From Phytophthora quininea (lineage: Eukaryota; Oomycota; Peronosporomycetes; Peronosporales; Peronosporaceae): a DNA stretch of 64,000 nt. The stretch covers positions 1 through 64,000 of the forward strand of contig JAAVTG010000646.1 in the NCBI GenBank assembly GCA_011947345.1. The letters are read 5' to 3'. The translations under genes and the position numbers were made by a program. Shown piece after piece: positions 22,201-32,588 of this stretch. How positions within the stretch are numbered: the stretch's first letter is position 1; each line of letters starts with the position of its first letter. The notes beneath the pieces are model-generated. The model was not told the DNA's origin. It made no database searches and saw only the letters and a list, made by a program, of their open reading frames with translations.

Positions 22201-25200
22201 TTGAGGTGCTTAGACTTCCCAGTGATTTGGAAAATGCTTTGGTTCGTAGCCGACAACTAACGGGCATCCTGCACGACAGCCAAAAGCTTATGGCGGATGC
22301 TCAGGAAAGCTCTCTGAAGGACGAAATTCGCTCCTTGGGTGATGTGAGACGCTTGTTCCGTGTCATGGACAAAGTGCTGAACCGGGTCCGACAAGTTACA
22401 CACAGCGACCATCTCTGCAGCTTTGACGATTTCGTTCCGCTGTTCGATGAATGGGAGGGCTTTGACCAGCTGATTGATACTATGAGTAATACCATCGGAG
22501 AGAGTGCGCTGCCCAATTGCTCGGACTCATTAACAGAAGATTATCTTCGTAGCAGCGAATTTCTGCACTCCAGACAAGAGTCTGCAGCGTTTATTCAGAG
22601 GTGTAAGAGTGCTCTTCACCTTACACATGACGAGAGCTCGCTCGACGACATTGTGGAGAGTATCAATCAGCTCATGAAAATTCTTCAGCATTTCGAGTTG
22701 CTTCAACCCAAGCTTGGCAGTCCACGCCGACCGAGCTCTGCAACGACCGACCCGGCTCCAACGATTGAGACCAAAGTTGCAGCAGTTATCGCTTTTGTCG
22801 AAGAACTGCAGCTCATGGCGGACTTTGCACAAAACCTTTTGGATGACGACAGCAGAGTATCGGAAGACCCTGCAAGCAACAAGAGCAGCCGCTCCAGTCT
22901 TGAAGCCTTGCGGGTGTTGACGAGGACGCCATCGCCTGGCCAAACGCTGGACGAACTACAAATCGAAGTCGAACTCAGTGCTGAAGACGCGCTAGATGAG
23001 TATGAGGCGAACCATTGCGAGTTTTCTAACGACGAAGGTGACAGGCAACATGGCGAGTTTTTTCTCGTGGCGGTGATAGATTATCGCCATGCGCACCGTT
23101 ACCTTTTCTAGCAGATTCGTTAATGGACATCTCGCTTGTTATGAATGATCACCAGCGCTTGTTGTCAGAAGCAACTCGATGGGTTGTGAAATCACGGGAG
23201 GAAACAGAAATTTAGCTTGGGATCGGAGATTAGCCGACTTGTACGGGAACACTGCGCTCTGTTGTCACTGGCACGCCGCTTGTTCAGGATGAAATACCCT
23301 CGTCAGGAGTTAGTATCACTTCTAGAAGCTGTTGCACTTCTTGACAGGGTCACATCACGGCTAGCAGTTTTCGGACCAAACCCGTCTCAAGACCAGGACT
23401 CGTGCTTTGGCGATGCTTTGGCAGGTGGGTCAAGCCCTTCGGAATCTGCTACATCGCTAGACAAAAGTGAGATTGGCTCAACTGAGCTGCCATCGCGGCC
23501 GATTCTAGCCTTTATTGGAGATGCTGCTCGCCATCTCCAAGACTACGACTATTTCCTGAGGCGGATTCAGACTGAGGCAGGGCAATCCGACCCGGATGAT
23601 AGCCCCCGTCCCAATCAATATCGAAGAGCTAGTTCAAGAGCTGAACGACCAGGTTGCGCTCGTCGGTCAAATGAAATCGTTACTTGGACTGAAAACTCCA
23701 AAACCGAACTGCCTCAATTCATTGTGGGGGCACAAGAAGTCCTTCGACAGGCCAAACAGCTTCGGCATACCTCAAACTGGGAAACCGTGGCCCCGGAAGT
23801 GGATCAACTCGATACTATTGTGATGAATAATGAGCATCATTCAAAGGGTGTGACCGGTAGTGGAGGCGGCAGTTTTGAACACATTTTGGGTGATATGGAC
23901 ACTGTCATGGAGGACCTACGAAGATACAATGATATGCTTTCGTTGCTGAGGCGAGCTCTCCCGTTACCGGAAACAGAGCAAGCTGAAGATGACTTGAAGC
24001 AGCGTTTGGTCAGTATGTTAGTAGATATGGAACGACTGGGAAGTGACAACATACTGCTGGCGATGGATAAAGCGAGGTTGGAAGGCGATCTCGCTCTAGT
24101 CGAAAGGAGCAGAGACGGTCTAGTGGAGCAATTCTCAAAAGAAGACGAGCTGCTCGGGGAGTTAACTTCATTGCAGGCAACGGCTTTGGAAACATCGGCA
24201 CAAGAGGCACCAATAAGGCTTGAGGTGTTGAAGACGCTGATTGAGAACCAGAAGAGCTTCTGCAACCAAGCCGAACATCGAAGTGCAGATGAGAGAGCAG
24301 AAGTAGTATTTCTAGAACAACATGGCTTGCTGTCAGAGCAGATTAACAGCGAAAACACCTCGCAAGGTGCGGTGCTGTCTGTCAACACGCGGATTGCAAT
24401 CTATCGTCAATTACTGGAACGCATGGAAACTTTACGCTTAGACAGGAGTGCTGTAGAAAAGGAGAAGGGTGCTGTGGAAGATACACTAACTACAGCGTTT
24501 CGGCAGCAAACCGCCAAGCTGAAGTGTGTCGAAGAAGAGTTGGCAAAAGCCGACAAGATGGCAAGCGCATTGGCAGAAGAAAAGGAATTTTAAGTTCAAA
24601 GTGTTCCTCTTTCTTGGATGTTGGGATGATGGAGGACACGTCTTTTTCCGTGTGTTGGTGTACCGACAACTTGTCAACGAGATCACTCGCCTTCTCGATG
24701 AAAAGCACGCTGGCGAAGCCTCTGGTGCTCAGGAGTATGCTTTCCTGCAGACAAACAAGTTGCTGTCTCGGATTAACGAGGACAACTATTACGACGCTGT
24801 GCCTTCGCCTTCGGTGTTGTCATCAATTCGTCTGAAGGTTTTCCAGCAGTTCGTAGCAGTTCTGGCGAGTCAGCAGCAGCAACTTGACAGTCTTTGGCAA
24901 GATCTGTCGCAGGAAAGCGAATTCGTTCAAAGCAACGGCTTCGTATTTGACGTCAGTGAGCCTCATAAATCTCGGATGGCAGTGTATGAGACGCTACTTG
25001 CTGGACAGAACACCCTGATTGAAGAGAAGATGGAACGGGAGGTGGCATTGGCGAGTGAAAAGGCCTTCTTAGCATCTCATCATGTTCCTGCATTTGAAAC
25101 CCCATGGAAATCTGCGAGCAGGTTGTGTCTTTGCGGAAACAGCTCGATGACTTGGCAGAGCAGCAGAAAGAAGAAGTCAAGTTCTTATCAGAGAACAAAC

Positions 25201-27196
25201 TCTGCCCCGACGGGCTGCTGGCGAGTGATGTAGTAAGTCTCAACGCTCCGTTCTCGTCATCTCATCGCTTATCTGTTTATCGCAAGCTGCTTGAGACCGA
25301 AGAGAGATCTCGTGTCGAAAAGCAACTACAGCAGGAGGAAATGAAGCAGCATCTGAGCCAGCAAGCTGCTGCCGCAGATATTACAATCAGTTCATTGGCG
25401 AGAAAAATCGAGCGCCTGGAGACGACATTGATGGGGTGGCACGAGACAGCTTTTGCATCGCAAGAGGAATGGGATCGCCTACTGCAACAAGAGGAGGAAA
25501 ACCGACGCAGCTTGATCCGATATTTCGAAGACGACCGGAAGCAGGCAGATAAACTCCACATCCAGGAGCTGGAGAAGATCGCAAAGGCTCGAGATGATGC
25601 GATGACACTTGCCACAGCTACTCACGCTGAAGCCCTAGGGCAAGTATCAAAGTCGCACGAGCAACAGCTCGCAGCTGAGCTGCATCGACAGGCACAGCGA
25701 TTGGAACTCGCAGCGTTTGCCCACAAAGAGCAAGAATCTCAGAATCAAACAATCGACCCGTCAAGCGCCACTACACTCTCAGTAGCGCATACGCGCGCGC
25801 AACTACTGGAGAAATTTGCAAAGCGCGACACAGCAGCAATAAGTATGGTTTACAGGGCCATTCGCTTGGCTACAGACATTCTAAGCTCAACCACAAGCAC
25901 AAGCACATCCACAGCGACGACAACAGGACGGTCTGGCGAAATCTCCACCGATGCCACCCAAGCTGTGCTTTCGTGTGTAAAGGAGCTCAAAGCGCTGAAG
26001 GAGTACTTGGTGCAGTCGCTGGAGCATGCGACAAAAGACGATGACCAGACGCCCCCACCATTCGCCCAAGCGCCTTTTGCCCAGTGGGTGGCTGATGCAG
26101 TCGCCCGAGCCACAGCTGACAAGGACTCAGCCATCGATCTTGCGCTTTGTTCGCACCGCGAATTCATGACCTTTGCCCAAGTGCAGCTGCTCACTCGTCA
26201 GGATGAAGCGGAGAAAGCACTGGCTCGGCTGTATGAAAAACTCAAACTGGCCGCAACCAACGGGGGCTTCACAGCAGAGCAGGAGAAACTGCTGGCGCTG
26301 GAGATGGAAGTCACTCGCGAAAAAGAAGCCAAGGACAACGTGGCGTGCAAGTTCCGCCTTAACGAAGAGTACTACCGGCGATTGCTTGACGAGCGCAAAG
26401 AGATAGAGGTAGCGCAAGCAGCCACAGTGACGGAGCTCCGAGACAACAACAAACTCTTGCGACTGAGGCTCGAAAATCTTGAACAGCAACTTCAGCAACA
26501 GCACTTCTCCGCGCAGTCCAGGCCTCCATCAAGCGCTTCCACTCCGCGTTCGTCAGTGGTGTCGCCTCGAGTTTTGAAAAGTGCTGCCATCTCCACGGCA
26601 CCGATACCAATGCGACCAGAGCGACCACGTGGCGGAAGTGTCCACAAAGAGCGCTATGTGAGTGATTTGGAGAAGGAAACTGGGCAGCGCCACACAAATG
26701 GCATCGCGCGCCGCATACCAAATGATCGGAAAGATCAGGGGGACGTTTTGCTGGGGACTTGAGCTCACAGCCCCAACAGGATTTCCAGTCGTTGCAGGCA
26801 GCGGCAGCTCTCGAGCGCGTTGTTCCTGCTCTCGTGGCTGCTCCAGCAACCGCCCCAGGATCATCGCTGCAAACCCAAGAGATGTGGTATCAGGGAGTGC
26901 GGTCAATCCAGTACGTGTCGTTTTTCATCTCCGTCTTCCACGTTCCTAGACAGCAGCTCTTCCGGGTGGAGGTCTTCAATAGCGACACTGAACAGCAGCA
27001 GCAAACGGTGTATGTCACTTGGACGGAGATGCAAACGTTCCTCCAAGAGAGTCGAAAGGCAGTGTGTCTAGGACTTACTCTGGCCACGGATCCTGAATTG
27101 GCGACCACTGTTCCTCAGAACGTCCGAGTTGAGGTTATTGACATCTTGCTTGAACGCGTCAAGGTCTTCGGGAAGGCACAGATAGCAAACTTCTAG
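16206..27196 (+). CDS. Giant coiled-coil protein (about 3,600 residues)
   Basis: I do not recognise a named family. The ATG at 16206 (MAESYRTKGSALSSAK) opens a low-complexity N-terminus. Two early introns lie near 16808-16899 and 16957-17018. Almost everything from 16.6 to 26.6 kb is heptad-patterned coiled coil rich in E, K, L, R and Q. The end (26760-27196) is a compact non-coiled domain (MWYQGVRSIQYVSFFISVF) terminating in VFGKAQIANF. At least twelve single-base frame changes occur, nearly all in homopolymers (aaaaa 17262, aaaa 17470, aaaaaa 17620, aaaaa 19722, cccc 21262, ccccc 23610, cccc 25098, gggg 26755). The coiled coil resumes in the next frame each time, so I treat it as one gene. 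By architecture it resembles centrosomal, basal-body or Golgi tether proteins; that is inference. Confidence 0.7.
20100..20990 (+). repeat. 14-residue (42-bp) repeats within the coiled coil
   Basis: Inside the giant coiled-coil gene about 20 units of 14 residues follow one another with the theme QVAQLTEDHRRQ: for example NQVTQLTEDHRRH, SQVARLTEDHRRQ, VQVAQLTDERSK and NEIARLEEDGKNQ. Fourteen residues equal two heptads, so each unit adds four helical turns and keeps the hydrophobic stripe in register. The DNA copies have diverged, so this is an old expansion under protein-level constraint rather than a recent satellite. Confidence 0.7.
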
Positions 27197-27233
27197 GATT
27201 TGAGTGAGAGAAAATATACACTCAGGACGTCTT

Positions 27234-28829
27234 TCAGATCGCTGGAGGAGTTCCCGGCGGCGAATCGTTTCGGCCTCGTGGAGAGCTGCGACGCCTTCGC
27301 CACCATTGTGTGAAGGACACATTGTGCCAGGGAAACATTGACGGATCGTCAGAGGCGCCATTGCTTCCATCACCTGACGCTTTGCGCTTTCGCGCTCGTT
27401 TCTCGATGTCTTTGCCGCTGCTATCTCTGGCATCATCCTCTTCGTCACTCATGCGCGCTTCGCCGTCGGTGGTCTCATCGAAGCCATCCAGAGGATCCGA
27501 CAGCAACATCCCGCGGGTTTCTGCCTGCTCTTCCAACGCTAGCAGCGCCGAGTACAGTGTGAACACATCGTCGTCGAGGTACTTGCGCGGATTGCTCTCG
27601 ATGAGCTTGAGCAAGCGCACAAAGTGCGGGTGAACTTCGCCAATTGGAACGTGGAGGTTGAATGATAGCTGGGCATACACGGTGAACTCGGCTGTGAGCA
27701 CGTCGCGCGACGGAATGGCGTGAGCACGGTCGATATCCTCGAGAAGCTGGCGGATCACGCGCTTGCGGACTTCTGACGTGCACGGCTCGTTAAACTTTAC
27801 AGCGAGCACGAAGCACACGGCCATGTAGAGCTTCCGGTTGACTTTGGTCACGTAATGCTGCAGCACGAGCTTCTCAAACAGCACGCAGGCGAGAGCCACG
27901 GTCGCCACCTCGATGTCCAGTCGCTGGCTGCACGCGAGCGCCTCTCGCTTGAGGTGCCTCAGTTTGCTCAGCGAGAGCGACGGGTCCTGCAGCCACCATG
28001 CGTGCTTCTCCTGGAACTTTTGGTTGAGCTCGCCCTTGAGCTCGTGCGGCTTGACGAACAGCAAAATGCTTGACACGATCGGCCCCAAACTCTTGTCGCC
28101 CCTCACCACGTGGCGGTGGCGTCCCTGTCGAAATTCAGGGTCGTCCAGGAAGTTGGCTGAGTAGGGCACTCGCTCCGGGTGGGCGTCCTCTCGGTCTCTG
28201 TCGGCGTCGCAGTTGGACCATGTCGCGTGTAGCAGGCGGAAGTAGGACGTGCCTCTCCAGTCGTAGTGAGAAGGAGGCGGTCTCTCTAGCGCCAGGCCGC
28301 TCATGGAGGCGAATCGGCGTCTCCTGGCGGAGGTCTCGTTACCGTTGTAGTTGATGATGGTGGAGGTGGCCAGCGGGTACCCGCAGCCTTGGGAGAAGAA
28401 TAGTCGGGCGTCCAGCAGTCCTTGATGGGAGGTCACTCCTTCCCAGCGCCGGACGACGGCCGACGCGGCTGGGAACTTGGTGGTGAAGCGGTAGCGGAAG
28501 AGCGGCGGCACGTGGACGACGGTGGCAGCCATGCCGGGCAGCCTGCGGCCTGCCAGCGGCTCTGGGTCCGTCGCGCCAGCAGCCAAGTCGCCATCGGGCG
28601 CCCGCTGCTCTGCGTCCTCTGGCGACGTGGCGTCCGGCGGCGGCGTCTTGGGTCGTGGGACTTCTCGGGGCCGCTCCGACTGCATGGGGATGTTCTGCAG
28701 GAAGTCCAGCGCTGCGATATCGCGCGTCACCTTGCGCGAATGGCGCATCCGATCACTGTGGCAGGTGCTGGTCGGAGACGGCACCAGCAGCGGCGGCCTC
28801 GCGCTGCGCGTATCATCCAGCTCGGCCAT
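27234..28829 (-). CDS. CABLES-type cyclin-box protein
   Basis: Predicted regulator of cyclin-dependent kinases. Animal CABLES1/2 link CDKs to tyrosine kinases; a similar role here is inference. The ATG at 28829 (MAELDDTRSARPPLLV) gives about 530 residues. The N-terminal half is Pro/Ser-rich. The C-terminal half holds a single cyclin box (about residues 285-420) with KLRHLKREALACSQ, LDIEVATVALACVLFEKLVL and VNRKLYMAVCFVLAVKFNE, which match the CABLES pattern. It ends in an acidic/basic tail. The open frame continues upstream of 28829 only through the adjacent inverted-repeat arm, so I do not use that extension. It is convergent with the giant coiled-coil gene, stops about 37 bp apart. No frame breaks are seen. 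Confidence 0.75.
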   Translation of the reverse strand: MAELDDTRSARPPLLVPSPTSTCHSDRMRHSRKVTRDIAALDFLQNIPMQSERPREVPRPKTPPPDATSPEDAEQRAPDGDLAAGATDPEPLAGRRLPGMAATVVHVPPLFRYRFTTKFPAASAVVRRWEGVTSHQGLLDARLFFSQGCGYPLATSTIINYNGNETSARRRRFASMSGLALERPPPSHYDWRGTSYFRLLHATWSNCDADRDREDAHPERVPYSANFLDDPEFRQGRHRHVVRGDKSLGPIVSSILLFVKPHELKGELNQKFQEKHAWWLQDPSLSLSKLRHLKREALACSQRLDIEVATVALACVLFEKLVLQHYVTKVNRKLYMAVCFVLAVKFNEPCTSEVRKRVIRQLLEDIDRAHAIPSRDVLTAEFTVYAQLSFNLHVPIGEVHPHFVRLLKLIESNPRKYLDDDVFTLYSALLALEEQAETRGMLLSDPLDGFDETTDGEARMSDEEDDARDSSGKDIEKRARKRKASGDGSNGASDDPSMFPWHNVSFTQWWRRRRSSPRGRNDSPPGTPPAI

Positions 28830-28886
28830 GGATCCCTTCGTCGGTTTTGAAATGGCTACACAAGGTGAACTGGCCGCCGTGCGGGC

Positions 28887-29163
28887 GAAGGACACGATCG
28901 TCAGCCCGTGCACGTTCATCACAGGTAGGCTTGCGAGTAGGTCCACCAGATTGGACGCAGCGACTGACGCTGGCGTTGTTGTTGTGTTGGCAGCGCGCAC
29001 GCTACGCAAGGATATTTATGACGACCTGGGCTTCACACCTTCGGGCTTCTTCCCGACATTCGAGTCCAAGCTGTCGAACCAGTTCCTGACGTACACCAAC
29101 TACCGCTCCGACCGCTTTGGCGAGAGCGCAGAAGAGTTTGGGGACTCGGGCGACGACGAATAA
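28887..29163 (+). pseudogene. 3' fragment of EFM5-type methyltransferase
   Basis: Duplicate of the last part of the gene at 32312-33157. It begins abruptly at KDTIVSPCTFIT, keeps the last intron (about 28924-28993, gtaggc...ggcag) and the final exon ending FGESAEEFGDSGDDE. It lacks the first two-thirds of the gene, including the cofactor and catalytic motifs. It has no promoter or start of its own and abuts unrelated sequence 58 bp from the CABLES start codon. It is a non-functional by-product of the inverted duplication. Confidence 0.85.
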
Positions 29164-29377
29164 TCCCATTGAGTGAATCCAGAAGTGCCCGATATATGAT
29201 CTCCGCAAGTAGAGGCCAGGCCGAAGGCAGGACGAACAGAAGACCAACAAGAAACCCGGCGGATTGGCAACTGGATCGTTTGCTATTAGACTAGCTACTT
29301 ACTCACTTCATAGTGCTGTTGCCTGAAGCTTTTCTTCCTCCCCTGCGCTGCACGAGTGTTTTGTGTGGCAATGGCCT

Positions 29378-29587
29378 TCAGACGTGCATGAACGCCATGG
29401 ACTGCTTGGAGATGTATCGCGTCTTCTCCCGGGTTTGCTGTGATTGCTTCTGTTGCGATTGCTTCTGTTGCGATTGCTTCTGCTGCGATTGCTTCTGCTG
29501 CTTGAGGGCAGTGTTGGCGTCGCTCGTCTTGACAAGCCGGATGGATGCGGCCTGCGCAGTCTGCTGCTGCTGTTGCTGGAGCTCCAT
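29378..29587 (-). CDS. Small glutamine-rich protein, long-repeat copy
   Basis: The ATG at 29587 gives 69 residues: MELQQQQQQTAQAASIRLVK, then SDANTALKQQ, then four QKQSQ pentapeptide units, then TREKTRYISKQSMAFMHV. I do not recognise a family. The reading frame is kept in the second copy at 31926-32102 despite a different repeat number, which supports translation. No signal peptide or membrane segment is visible. An AT-rich stretch and ctagctattatagctg lie 5' of the start. Basic and Q-rich composition would fit nucleic-acid binding, but that is a guess. Confidence 0.5.
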   Translation of the reverse strand: MELQQQQQQTAQAASIRLVKTSDANTALKQQKQSQQKQSQQKQSQQKQSQQTREKTRYISKQSMAFMHV

Positions 29588-30250
29588 CTTCCCGCGGTGG
29601 TGGTATGAATGGGTAGAGCTGTATTAGTAGCCAGCTAACTAGCTATTATAGCTGCGTCTTGAGGCGCAAAATGTGAAATGACGTCCGATCGCACTCGCTT
29701 CCTGGCGCAGCTACCAGCTACACGGCATCATGGCATCAAAAGCCTGGCCTGGCAGAGATTGCGTTGCGCTGCCCGTGGGGTTGACTCGCGAGTGTGGGTC
29801 GCGCAATCGGCGTGGTATGGCGGTGGTGCGTTCTTGTGGCGATGAGATGATCGAGCCCCCGCGGTCCTCTCAACAAGTCGTCGATATAGAAGAGGCTCGC
29901 TTCCGACTTTGGGCACCTGATAACGCTGGATAACTCGTCCACGGCGATTTTCGTCTTGGTCCACTTGGCTCCGTTGCAGACTTTTGACAGACATCCTCGA
30001 CATCTTGATGAACTGTTGGGCCAGCTGGGCCGACGGGCAGGTGCTTACTGCCGCCATGACATTGCGCGTCCTCTAATTCCCTCGATCTTATGCCGGGGAA
30101 AGCCCAAGAAGCGCAAAATGGCATTTGGCGTGCTATCCTTCGCCTTCTGGAGATCAACCACAGCACCAGCACCTCCTCGGAGCTCATTCATCGTTTTCCT
30201 GCGCGCCGCACACCCGCAAGGTATTCACTTCGAACAGCCCCCTGGTCCTC
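29588..30250. other. Uncertain small ORF and 5' region of the START/FYVE gene
   Basis: On the minus strand an ORF from the ATG at 30057 (MAAVSTCPSAQLAQQFIK) runs to 29728. In the right arm the same stretch reads differently because of one A fewer in a run. The alternative frame (KIAVDELSSVIRCPKSEAS) looks more protein-like. I cannot decide whether either is translated. The plus-strand region 30060-30250 is the likely promoter/leader of the next gene. Confidence 0.3.
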
Positions 30251-31447
30251 ATGACGCGAGAGCGCTTCACTATCAACCCGTTCCCGGCGCTCTCGCTGTC
30301 TGGCGAAGAGAAGGCCCAACTGCTCCACCTCGGACGCACCCTCATCCAGGCCAACTTCGAGCGCGACATGCCCTTCTTCAAAAGCGGTCGCAAAGTTGAT
30401 TTTCGCCGCTGGAAGCTCGCCAGAGAGCGCGAGAACATGAACGTCTACACTGAGAGACCCGAGTACAAGGGCGAAGACGCACTCTCGGACCCCAACTCGT
30501 CCAAGCTCCCCGCCATCCTTTCGGTGGGAAGAGTGCCCGGCAGCCTGGACGACATGATGTATGGCGTCGTGAACCCCACGCTGGAAGAGATGCGTATTAA
30601 GGCGTCATACGTCCACGATTTCAGCGGAGCGGCAGTCCTGTCGACAATCATCGAGCCCACCGCAGACGACCCATTCACCTCTGTGGTGGTCAAGTGGATG
30701 GAGATGGATATCCCGCTGCGAATGACCAACATCGTCCAGAATCGCGACTATGTCTACCTCGAGTGCACGGGGTTCGTCTATCTGCCCAGCGGCGAGCGCG
30801 CTGGTTACCATTTCCTGCACTCGGTCGACTTCCCGCAGATCAACCACCTCTCGGACCGCGTTCGCGGTGACTTGTCGATTTGCGGCTTCTTCCGACAATT
30901 GGCCCCAAACGTGATCGACGTCTGCAAGACTGGGCTGATGGACCCCGCCGGAGATATGATCCGCTTGCTTGCGGTGCCGGTCATGACGGAGGCATTCATG
31001 TCCCCACTGCGCTACGTGTACTGCGGCCAAATGCGGAAGCTCACGTGGAAGATGGAAAAGAGCCACGCCGAGGCCAGGCTGCTCGGAGCTCCGAACCCTG
31101 GCACAGCCTGTGCGACGTGTTTGAAGGTCCCGTCCGGATGGAGCTTCGGCAAGGATAAGAACACGTGCAAGTGCTGCTTCCGCGTCGTGTGTAGTGGTTG
31201 CCGTATTAAGAAGAAGATCAGCCTGGTGACTGCGGACCTCGAGCTCGCGAAGCGCAAGATAACATTCTGCGCTGGGTGCCTCGCCACCGTGTCGGCAAGC
31301 AGCGCCGTGGACGTAGCCTGCGCCCAGATTCTCGAGAACAGCCAGAAGAGCGTCCGGTGTGTGGGCGGCCTCAGCACCGCGACCACGAACTCGAGCTACG
31401 CGTCCTCAAGCTCTGACGGACTATCCTTTCAATCGTTTAACAACTAG
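30251..31447 (+). CDS. START-like / FYVE-type zinc-finger protein
   Basis: One of the lipid-binding-domain proteins that are abundant in oomycetes. The ATG is at 30251 (MTRERFTINPFPALSLSGEE); the frame stays open upstream but only from a non-ATG codon. About 398 residues. The N-terminal two-thirds has START-like features (RRWKLARERENMNVY, GVVNPTLEEMRIKASYVHDF, YVYLECTGFV). The C-terminal third has a cysteine-rich finger: ATCLKVPSGWSF, then TCKCCFRVVCSGCRIKKKIS, then FCAGC. It lacks the canonical RRHHCR of true FYVE domains, so phosphoinositide binding is uncertain. It ends in a Ser/Thr-rich tail. It lies alone in the spacer between the arms of the inverted duplication. No frame breaks or introns. 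Confidence 0.75.
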   Translation: MTRERFTINPFPALSLSGEEKAQLLHLGRTLIQANFERDMPFFKSGRKVDFRRWKLARERENMNVYTERPEYKGEDALSDPNSSKLPAILSVGRVPGSLDDMMYGVVNPTLEEMRIKASYVHDFSGAAVLSTIIEPTADDPFTSVVVKWMEMDIPLRMTNIVQNRDYVYLECTGFVYLPSGERAGYHFLHSVDFPQINHLSDRVRGDLSICGFFRQLAPNVIDVCKTGLMDPAGDMIRLLAVPVMTEAFMSPLRYVYCGQMRKLTWKMEKSHAEARLLGAPNPGTACATCLKVPSGWSFGKDKNTCKCCFRVVCSGCRIKKKISLVTADLELAKRKITFCAGCLATVSASSAVDVACAQILENSQKSVRCVGGLSTATTNSSYASSSSDGLSFQSFNN

Positions 31448-31474
31448 AGCACTTTTGGCGTCGTCCTCATACCT

Positions 31475-32588
31475 TGCCCGTCGGCCCAGCTGGCCCAACA
31501 GTTCATCAAGATGTCGAGGATGTCTGTCAAAGTCTGCAACGGAGCCAAGTGGACCAAGACGAAAATCGCCGTGGACGAGTTATCCAGCGTTATCAGGTGC
31601 CCAAAGTCGGAAGCGAGCCTCTTCTATATCGACGACTTGTTGAGAGGACCGCGGGGGCTCGATCATCTCATCGCCACAAGAACGCACCACCGCCATACCA
31701 CGCCGATTGCGCGACCCACACTCGCGAGTCAACCCCACGGGCAGCGCAACGCAATCTCTGCCAGGCCAGACTTTTGGTGCCATGATGCCGTGTAGCTGGT
31801 AGCTGCGCCAGGAAGCGAGTGCGATCGGACTTCATTTCATATTTTGCGCCTCAAGACACAGCTATAATAGCTAGTTAGCTGGCTACTAATACAGCTCTAC
31901 CCATTCATACCACCACCGCGGGAAGATGGAGCTCCAGCAACAGCAGCAGACTGCGCAGGCCGCATCGATCCGGCTTGTCAAGACGAGCGACGCCAACACT
32001 GGCCTCAAGCAGCAGAAGCAATCGCAACAGAAGCAATCACAGCAAACCCGGGAGAAGACGCGATACATCTCCAAGCAGTCCATGGCGTTCATGCACGTCT
32101 GAAGGCCATTGCCACACAAAACACTCGTGCAGTGCAGGGGAGGAAGAAAAGCTTCAGGCAACAGCACTATGAAGTGAGTAAGTAGCTAGTCTAATAGCAA
32201 ACGATCCAGTTGCCAATCCGCCGGGTTTCTTGTTGGTCTTCTGTTCGTCCTGCCTTCGGCCTCTACTTGCGGAGATCATATATCGGGCACTTCTGGATTC
32301 ACTCAATGGGATTATTCGTCGTCGCCCGAGTCCCCAAACTCTTCTGCGCTCTCGCCAAAGCGGTCGGAGCGGTAGTTGGTGTACGTCAGGAACTGGTTCG
32401 ACAGCTTGGACTCGAATGTCGGGAAGAAGCCCGAAGGTGTGAAGCCCAGGTCGTCATAAATATCCTTGCGTAGCGTGCGCGCTGCCAACACAACAACAAC
32501 GCCAGCGTCAGTCGCTGCGTCCAATCTGGTGGACCTACTCGCAAGCCTACCTGTGATGAACGTGCACGGGCTGACGATCGTGTCCTTC
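31475..32588 (-). repeat. Right arm of a large inverted duplication
   Basis: 1,114 bp, reverse complement of 28887-30039. This is probably the source copy, because it contains the methyltransferase 3' end in its full gene context (32312-33157), whereas the left arm is truncated at the same point. The spacer between the arms is about 1.4 kb and carries the START/FYVE gene. The arms differ by few substitutions, so the event is recent or the arms are kept alike by gene conversion. Confidence 0.85.
31926..32102 (+). CDS. Small glutamine-rich protein, short-repeat copy
   Basis: Second copy of the protein at 29378-29587, 58 residues. It has five rather than six Q after MEL, ANTGLKQQ rather than ANTALKQQ, and two rather than four QKQSQ units. 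The C-terminus TREKTRYISKQSMAFMHV is identical. The ATG is at 31926. All length changes are multiples of three, which suggests selection on the frame or simple repeat slippage after a recent duplication. Function unknown. Confidence 0.5.
   Translation: MELQQQQQTAQAASIRLVKTSDANTGLKQQKQSQQKQSQQTREKTRYISKQSMAFMHV

Larger units (their letters stand above)
28887..30039 (+). repeat. Left arm of a large inverted duplication
   Basis: These 1,153 bp are the near-identical reverse complement of 31475-32588. Identity starts at gaaggacac (28887) and ends at tgcccgtcggc (30039 on the opposite strand). Differences are a few point changes, one a/aa run difference and a length change in a 15-bp repeat inside the Q-rich small gene. 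The arm carries a 3' fragment of the methyltransferase gene, the Q-rich small gene and part of a third transcript region. The sequence just outside the arms is unrelated, so the joint positions are clear. Confidence 0.85.

Noticed and set aside
28829..29009. N-terminal extension of the CABLES protein
   Set aside because: The upstream open frame is antisense duplicated methyltransferase sequence including its intron; the ATG at 28829 is the natural start.
27310..29089. Plus-strand frames over the CABLES gene
   Set aside because: Antisense shadows without motifs; only the short methyltransferase 3' fragment after 28887 is real on that strand.
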